Below are positions 61,071 to 64,000 of a stretch of DNA of 64,000 nt, piece after piece. The position numbers and the translations under genes were made by a program. The stretch is taken from positions 124,001 to 188,000 of the forward strand of contig PENC01000005.1 in NCBI GenBank assembly GCA_003674045.1, read 5' to 3'. The stretch comes from Streptomyces griseocarneus (lineage in GTDB: Bacteria; Actinomycetota; Actinomycetes; Streptomycetales; Streptomycetaceae). Position 1 is the stretch's first letter. The number at the start of each line of letters is the position of its first letter. The notes beneath the pieces were generated by a model. It was given only the letters and a program-made list of their open reading frames with translations. It was not told where the DNA came from and ran no database searches.

Positions 61071-62009
61071 ATGACCGGGTCCCGCGTCCTCGCCCTCGGC
61101 CACTACCAGCCGTCCACCGTGCTCACCAACGACGAGCTGGCCACCATGGTCGACACCAGCGACGAGTGGATCCGCTCGCGCGTGGGCATCCGTGAGCGCC
61201 GCGTCGCCGGGCCGGACGAAACCGTGGCGCACATGGCGGCCCGGGCGGCCGCCAAGGCGCTCGCGAACAGCGGCCTGGAACCCGCCGACGTCGACCTCGT
61301 GCTCGTCGCCACCTGCACCGCGGTCGACCGCAGCCCCAACACGGCCGCCCGCGTCGCCGCGGAGCTGGGCCTGCCCTCGCCCGCCGTCATGGACCTCAAC
61401 GTGGTCTGCGCGGGCTTCACCCACGCCCTCGCCAGCGCCGACCACGCCATCCGGGCGGGAGCCGCGACGAACGCCCTGGTCATCGGGGTGGAGAAGTTCA
61501 CCGACGTGACGGACTGGACCGACCGCACCACGTGCGTCCTGGTCGGCGACGGCGCCGGGGCCGCGGTCGTCACCGCCTCCGCCGAGCCCGAGATCGGCCC
61601 GGTCGTCTGGGGCTCGGTGCCGGACATGGGCCACGCCGTACGGATCGAGGGCACGCCCTCGCGCTTCGCCCAGGAGGGCCAGTCCGTCTACCGCTGGGCC
61701 ACGACGCAGCTCCCGCCCATCACCCGCGAGGTGTGCGAACGGGCGGGGGTACGGCCGGAGGACCTGGCGGGCGTGGTGCTGCACCAGGCGAACCTGCGCA
61801 TCATCGAGCCCGTGGCCCGGAAGCTGGGCGCGGTCAACGCGGTCGTCGCCAAGGACGTGACCGAGTCCGGCAACACCTCGGCGGCGAGCATCCCGCTGGC
61901 CCTGTCGAAACTCGTCGCCAGGGGCGAGGTCGCCTCCGGCGAACCCATCCTGCTGTTCGGCTTCGGCGGCAACCTCTCGTACGCGGGCCAGGTCATCCGC
62001 TGTCCGTAA
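61071..62009 (+). CDS. 3-oxoacyl-ACP synthase III (KAS III-like)
   Basis: 312 residues from ATG 61071 with AGGAGGAG. Catalytic triad: Cys113 in LNVVCAGFTHAL, His in VVLHQANLRIIEPVA and Asn in ESGNTSAASIPLALSKL. TSDEWIRSRVGIRERRVA near the N terminus and FGFGGNLSYAGQVI at the end are typical of FabH. It stands alone, outside a fabDHF cluster, so it may be an accessory FabH making special starter units or related thioesters. The 160-nt upstream region may contain its promoter. Confidence 0.9.
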   Translation: MTGSRVLALGHYQPSTVLTNDELATMVDTSDEWIRSRVGIRERRVAGPDETVAHMAARAAAKALANSGLEPADVDLVLVATCTAVDRSPNTAARVAAELGLPSPAVMDLNVVCAGFTHALASADHAIRAGAATNALVIGVEKFTDVTDWTDRTTCVLVGDGAGAAVVTASAEPEIGPVVWGSVPDMGHAVRIEGTPSRFAQEGQSVYRWATTQLPPITREVCERAGVRPEDLAGVVLHQANLRIIEPVARKLGAVNAVVAKDVTESGNTSAASIPLALSKLVARGEVASGEPILLFGFGGNLSYAGQVIRCP

Positions 62010-62119
62010 CGCGTCTGCCCGCTGATCGGGTGGCAATGGCGGCGAGCAGGCATCGGCCGGGCGGCGACGGAGAACAGCAGTAGCACGCACCCGGCGTGAT
62101 CCTGCACGTGGAGCCGACC

Positions 62120-62863
62120 ATGAAGGCCGCACTTTCCGCGCGGCGGCACGGGCGACTCGCCGTCGCCCTGCTCCTCGCGCTGAGCGCGGTCCTCTACGCG
62201 GCCTGGCTCGCCGAGTCCCTCCTCGACACCGGCGAGGACCCGGTCCGCACATACGTCAGCGAGCTCGCGGCGGGGCAGCAGCCGTACCACGCCCTCTTCC
62301 AGGCCACGGACCTGGCATCCGGCCTGTGCGCGCTCCTGGCGGGCGTCCTGGCCCTCCTGTACATCGAGCGCCGCCGCTGGTCCGTGACCGGCTTCGCCGC
62401 GCTCGCGGTGTTCGGTGCGGACACGGCTGTCGAGTCGCGCTGCCCGCTCACGTGCGCGCTGGCGGGTGACCCGGCGTGCACCGCGCTGGACGCGGCGGGG
62501 CGGCTTCCCACCGTCGACACGGTGCACGCGGTGACCAGCGCGGTGGCGGTCGTCAGCGCGATAACGGCCCTCCTGGCCCTCACGGCGGCGGCGCGCGGCG
62601 GCTTGCCGTGGCCTCTGCTCGCCCGCTTCGGCCCGCGCCTGAACGTCGCCCTGTTCGCCGCCGGCCTGTGGGTGGGCGGCGCGGTGATCGCCTTCAACGT
62701 CCGCCAGGTCAATCTGTGGCTGGGCCTGGCCGAACGGGTGCAGCTGTCGCTGATCTCGGCGGGGGTGTTGGTGGTGGGGGTGTCGATTGCCTACGCGGCG
62801 CCCCGGACGTCGGAGACGAACGTCGACCAGGCGGAGGGCGAGACGGGTATCGAGGGGGCGTGA
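62120..62863 (+). CDS. DUF998 family membrane protein
   Basis: 247 residues from ATG 62120 (GTGGAG 6 nt upstream); GTG 62096 would add eight residues. About six membrane helices are seen (LAVALLLALSAVLYAAWLAES, LASGLCALLAGVLALLYIE, VHAVTSAVAVVSAITALLALTAAA, LNVALFAAGLWVGGAVIAFNV and others). A conserved extracytoplasmic segment, TYVSELAAGQQPYHALFQATDL, and cysteine-rich loop (SRCPLTCALAGDPAC) mark DUF998. Function unknown. Its 3' end overlaps the convergent DUF397 gene by 73 nt. Confidence 0.85.
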   Translation: MKAALSARRHGRLAVALLLALSAVLYAAWLAESLLDTGEDPVRTYVSELAAGQQPYHALFQATDLASGLCALLAGVLALLYIERRRWSVTGFAALAVFGADTAVESRCPLTCALAGDPACTALDAAGRLPTVDTVHAVTSAVAVVSAITALLALTAAARGGLPWPLLARFGPRLNVALFAAGLWVGGAVIAFNVRQVNLWLGLAERVQLSLISAGVLVVGVSIAYAAPRTSETNVDQAEGETGIEGA

Positions 62864-63060
62864 GGGGTCTTGCTGTCGCGGACGGGGACGAAGCCGGTGG
62901 TTATGCGGGTGGGATCCCACTGAACGCAGTTGGCTCCGCCGTTGCCGCTGTAGCTGCTCGCCGTGAATGTTCGGGCGATCTCGACGCAGGTACCGCCGCC
63001 GTTGCCGCTGTAACTGCTCTTGGACCACGCTATGTGGGGCGAGTTCGGGCTGGTGCTCAT
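62791..63060 (-). CDS. DUF397 domain protein with duplicated SSYSGNGG motif
   Basis: 89 residues from ATG 63060. DUF397 features: IAWSKSSYSGNGGGTCVEIAR at the start and VPVRDSKTPHAPSIPVSPSAWSTFVSDVRG at the end. The motif SSYSGNGG occurs a second time (ASSYSGNGGANCVQWD), encoded by a matching DNA repeat (about 62930-62960 and 62990-63020). DUF397 proteins are small partners of XRE regulators, as here: it starts on the regulator's stop (ATGA overlap). It overlaps the DUF998 gene end-to-end by 73 nt. Confidence 0.87.
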   Translation of the reverse strand: MSTSPNSPHIAWSKSSYSGNGGGTCVEIARTFTASSYSGNGGANCVQWDPTRITTGFVPVRDSKTPHAPSIPVSPSAWSTFVSDVRGAA

Positions 63061-63887
63061 TGTGGTAATGCCTCCATCACGGATCTGATGAAATCCGCCG
63101 AGTCGGACGGCGACAGTGCGCACGCGCTGAGGAGATCGTAAGCCCGGTGGTACTTGCCGCATGAGTCTTGATCTTCGATGAGCGTGCCGGTATTGATGGC
63201 TTCTTCGAACGCGACTTCCGTTCCGTCAGCCAAGGTCAGGAGAGTAAGGGACCCGTTCAGCAATGCATGCGGCCCTGCCACGAAAGGCATGACCTGAACG
63301 ATGGTGGTACTGGTGCAGGTCAGGCTGAGGAGCCGGGACAGCTGCGCCCGCATGATCGTTGGGCTCCCGTAGATTCGGCGGAACGACGACTCGTCGAGAA
63401 TCCACCCAAGGTCGATGCCGGGCTTCTCGCGCAATATGGCCTGGCGGTGCAGCCGCGCCAGGACCAACTCGTCGATCCGCTCAGGCTTGGCCCCCGGATC
63501 GTGGATCTGGAACTGAGCCCGGGCGTACTCCTCGGTCTGGAGCAGCCCTGGGATGATCTGGGCGCCGACTTCCCGTACACGCCGCGCCTTCGCCTCCAGT
63601 TCCATCCGGCGCTGGAACTGATCGGGATGAATCTCCTTCACCGCAAGCCGGTACAACTCCTGGAAGATTCCATCCGTGCCGAACGCCGCGTCCAGCCTGG
63701 CCGGAAGGTCCGGCGGTGCGATGATTTCCGCGTTCCCGATGCGGGAAAGCTGGCTGCGGCTGCTGAGGACCACGCTCGCCAGCTGTTCGAGGGACATGCC
63801 CGCCTGTTCCCGGTAACGACGCAGCTTCGCACCGAAAAGGTGCCGAGTCGACCGGTCGGGGGTAAGTTCGCGTGGCCTTGCTGGCAT
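63057..63887 (-). CDS. XRE regulator with DUF5753 (Scr1-type) domain
   Basis: 276 residues from ATG 63887. Helix-turn-helix: FGAKLRRYREQAGMSLEQLASVVLSSRSQLSRIGNAEI. The DUF5753 region begins FQRRMELEAKARRVREVGAQIIPGLLQTEEYARAQF and contains ILDESSFRRIYGSPTIMRAQLSRLL and FVAGPHALLNGSLTLLTLADGTEVAFEE. The usual partner is a DUF397 protein, encoded directly downstream with a 4-nt overlap. These pairs act in development and antibiotic regulation in Streptomyces, often as antagonist sets. The remaining 113 nt to the window end show no gene. Confidence 0.93.
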   Translation of the reverse strand: MPARPRELTPDRSTRHLFGAKLRRYREQAGMSLEQLASVVLSSRSQLSRIGNAEIIAPPDLPARLDAAFGTDGIFQELYRLAVKEIHPDQFQRRMELEAKARRVREVGAQIIPGLLQTEEYARAQFQIHDPGAKPERIDELVLARLHRQAILREKPGIDLGWILDESSFRRIYGSPTIMRAQLSRLLSLTCTSTTIVQVMPFVAGPHALLNGSLTLLTLADGTEVAFEEAINTGTLIEDQDSCGKYHRAYDLLSACALSPSDSADFIRSVMEALPQ

Positions 63888-64000
63888 ACAACCACTTCCG
63901 TCTGCTTCTGGGCCCAATCGAGGGGGCGGGTTTCTCCCGATGCGGAGCCGGGAGATCCGCGCCTAGCGAAGCATGCCGCGCATCGACAACTCTTCTTCTT

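Overview
The window is chromosomal DNA from a Streptomyces-type actinomycete. Base composition is very GC-rich with strong GC3 bias. Starts are often GTG or TTG behind AGGAGG-like ribosome binding sites. Signature families include DUF397/XRE pairs, nickel superoxide dismutase with its maturation protease, FG-GAP secreted hydrolases, a SigF-type sigma factor, CbtAB under a cobalamin riboswitch, and short intergenic repeats. No tRNA, rRNA, transposase or integrase was recognised.

Layout. (1) 1-11095, all minus strand, is a co-directional operon-like array: Trypco1 domain protein, trypsin-VMAP-C protein, MoxR AAA ATPase, vWA/SAV_2336-type protein, an FxsA-like short peptide, a stand-alone HExxH peptide hydroxylase-like protein, and a TIR-like/NB-ARC/TPR protein cut by the window edge. 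It couples a vWA-MoxR-VMAP conflict-type module to a peptide-modification (RiPP-like) module and is the strongest candidate for an under-described system. (2) 11265-24059 is mostly housekeeping: DUF6104, DUF4097 with PadR, RidA, a GH5 glycosidase, an MDR oxidoreductase, malic enzyme, a polar amino-acid-type ABC transporter, a CGNR regulator, and sodX/sodN. (3) 24126-30604 is an accessory cassette: HprK-like kinase, an unannotated 36-residue ORF ahead of it, GNAT, an XRE/TPR regulator, and a divergent run of a DUF6415-like protein, a tiny hydrophobic protein, a MoaD/ThiS-like carrier, an FGE/SUMF-like protein and a GalE-like epimerase. A NUDIX remnant follows.

(4) 30898-46392 holds two FG-GAP cell-wall hydrolases, a two-component system, an HATPase anti-sigma-like protein, a P-type ATPase with an ArsR protein, a SigF-like sigma factor, the B12-controlled cbtBA locus, a deaminase, an F420-type oxidoreductase and an Lrp regulator. 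(5) 46605-55829 is a defence island. Two minimal type I-E-like CRISPR arrays with homologous leaders and the same degenerate last repeat enclose two paralogous XRE plus small-protein cassettes, a visibly AT-richer AAA ATPase/DUF4435 pair that matches the PARIS (AriA/AriB) architecture, and two proteins of unknown function. No cas genes lie in the window. (6) 55871-63887 is mostly envelope and core genes (TPM-like membrane protein, LCP protein, TatA, alkaline phosphatase, KAS III, DUF998), ending with a DUF397/XRE-DUF5753 pair.

Family names are assigned from motifs read by eye and family knowledge; no database search was run. Starts were chosen by ribosome binding site and conserved N-terminus and are flagged where uncertain.
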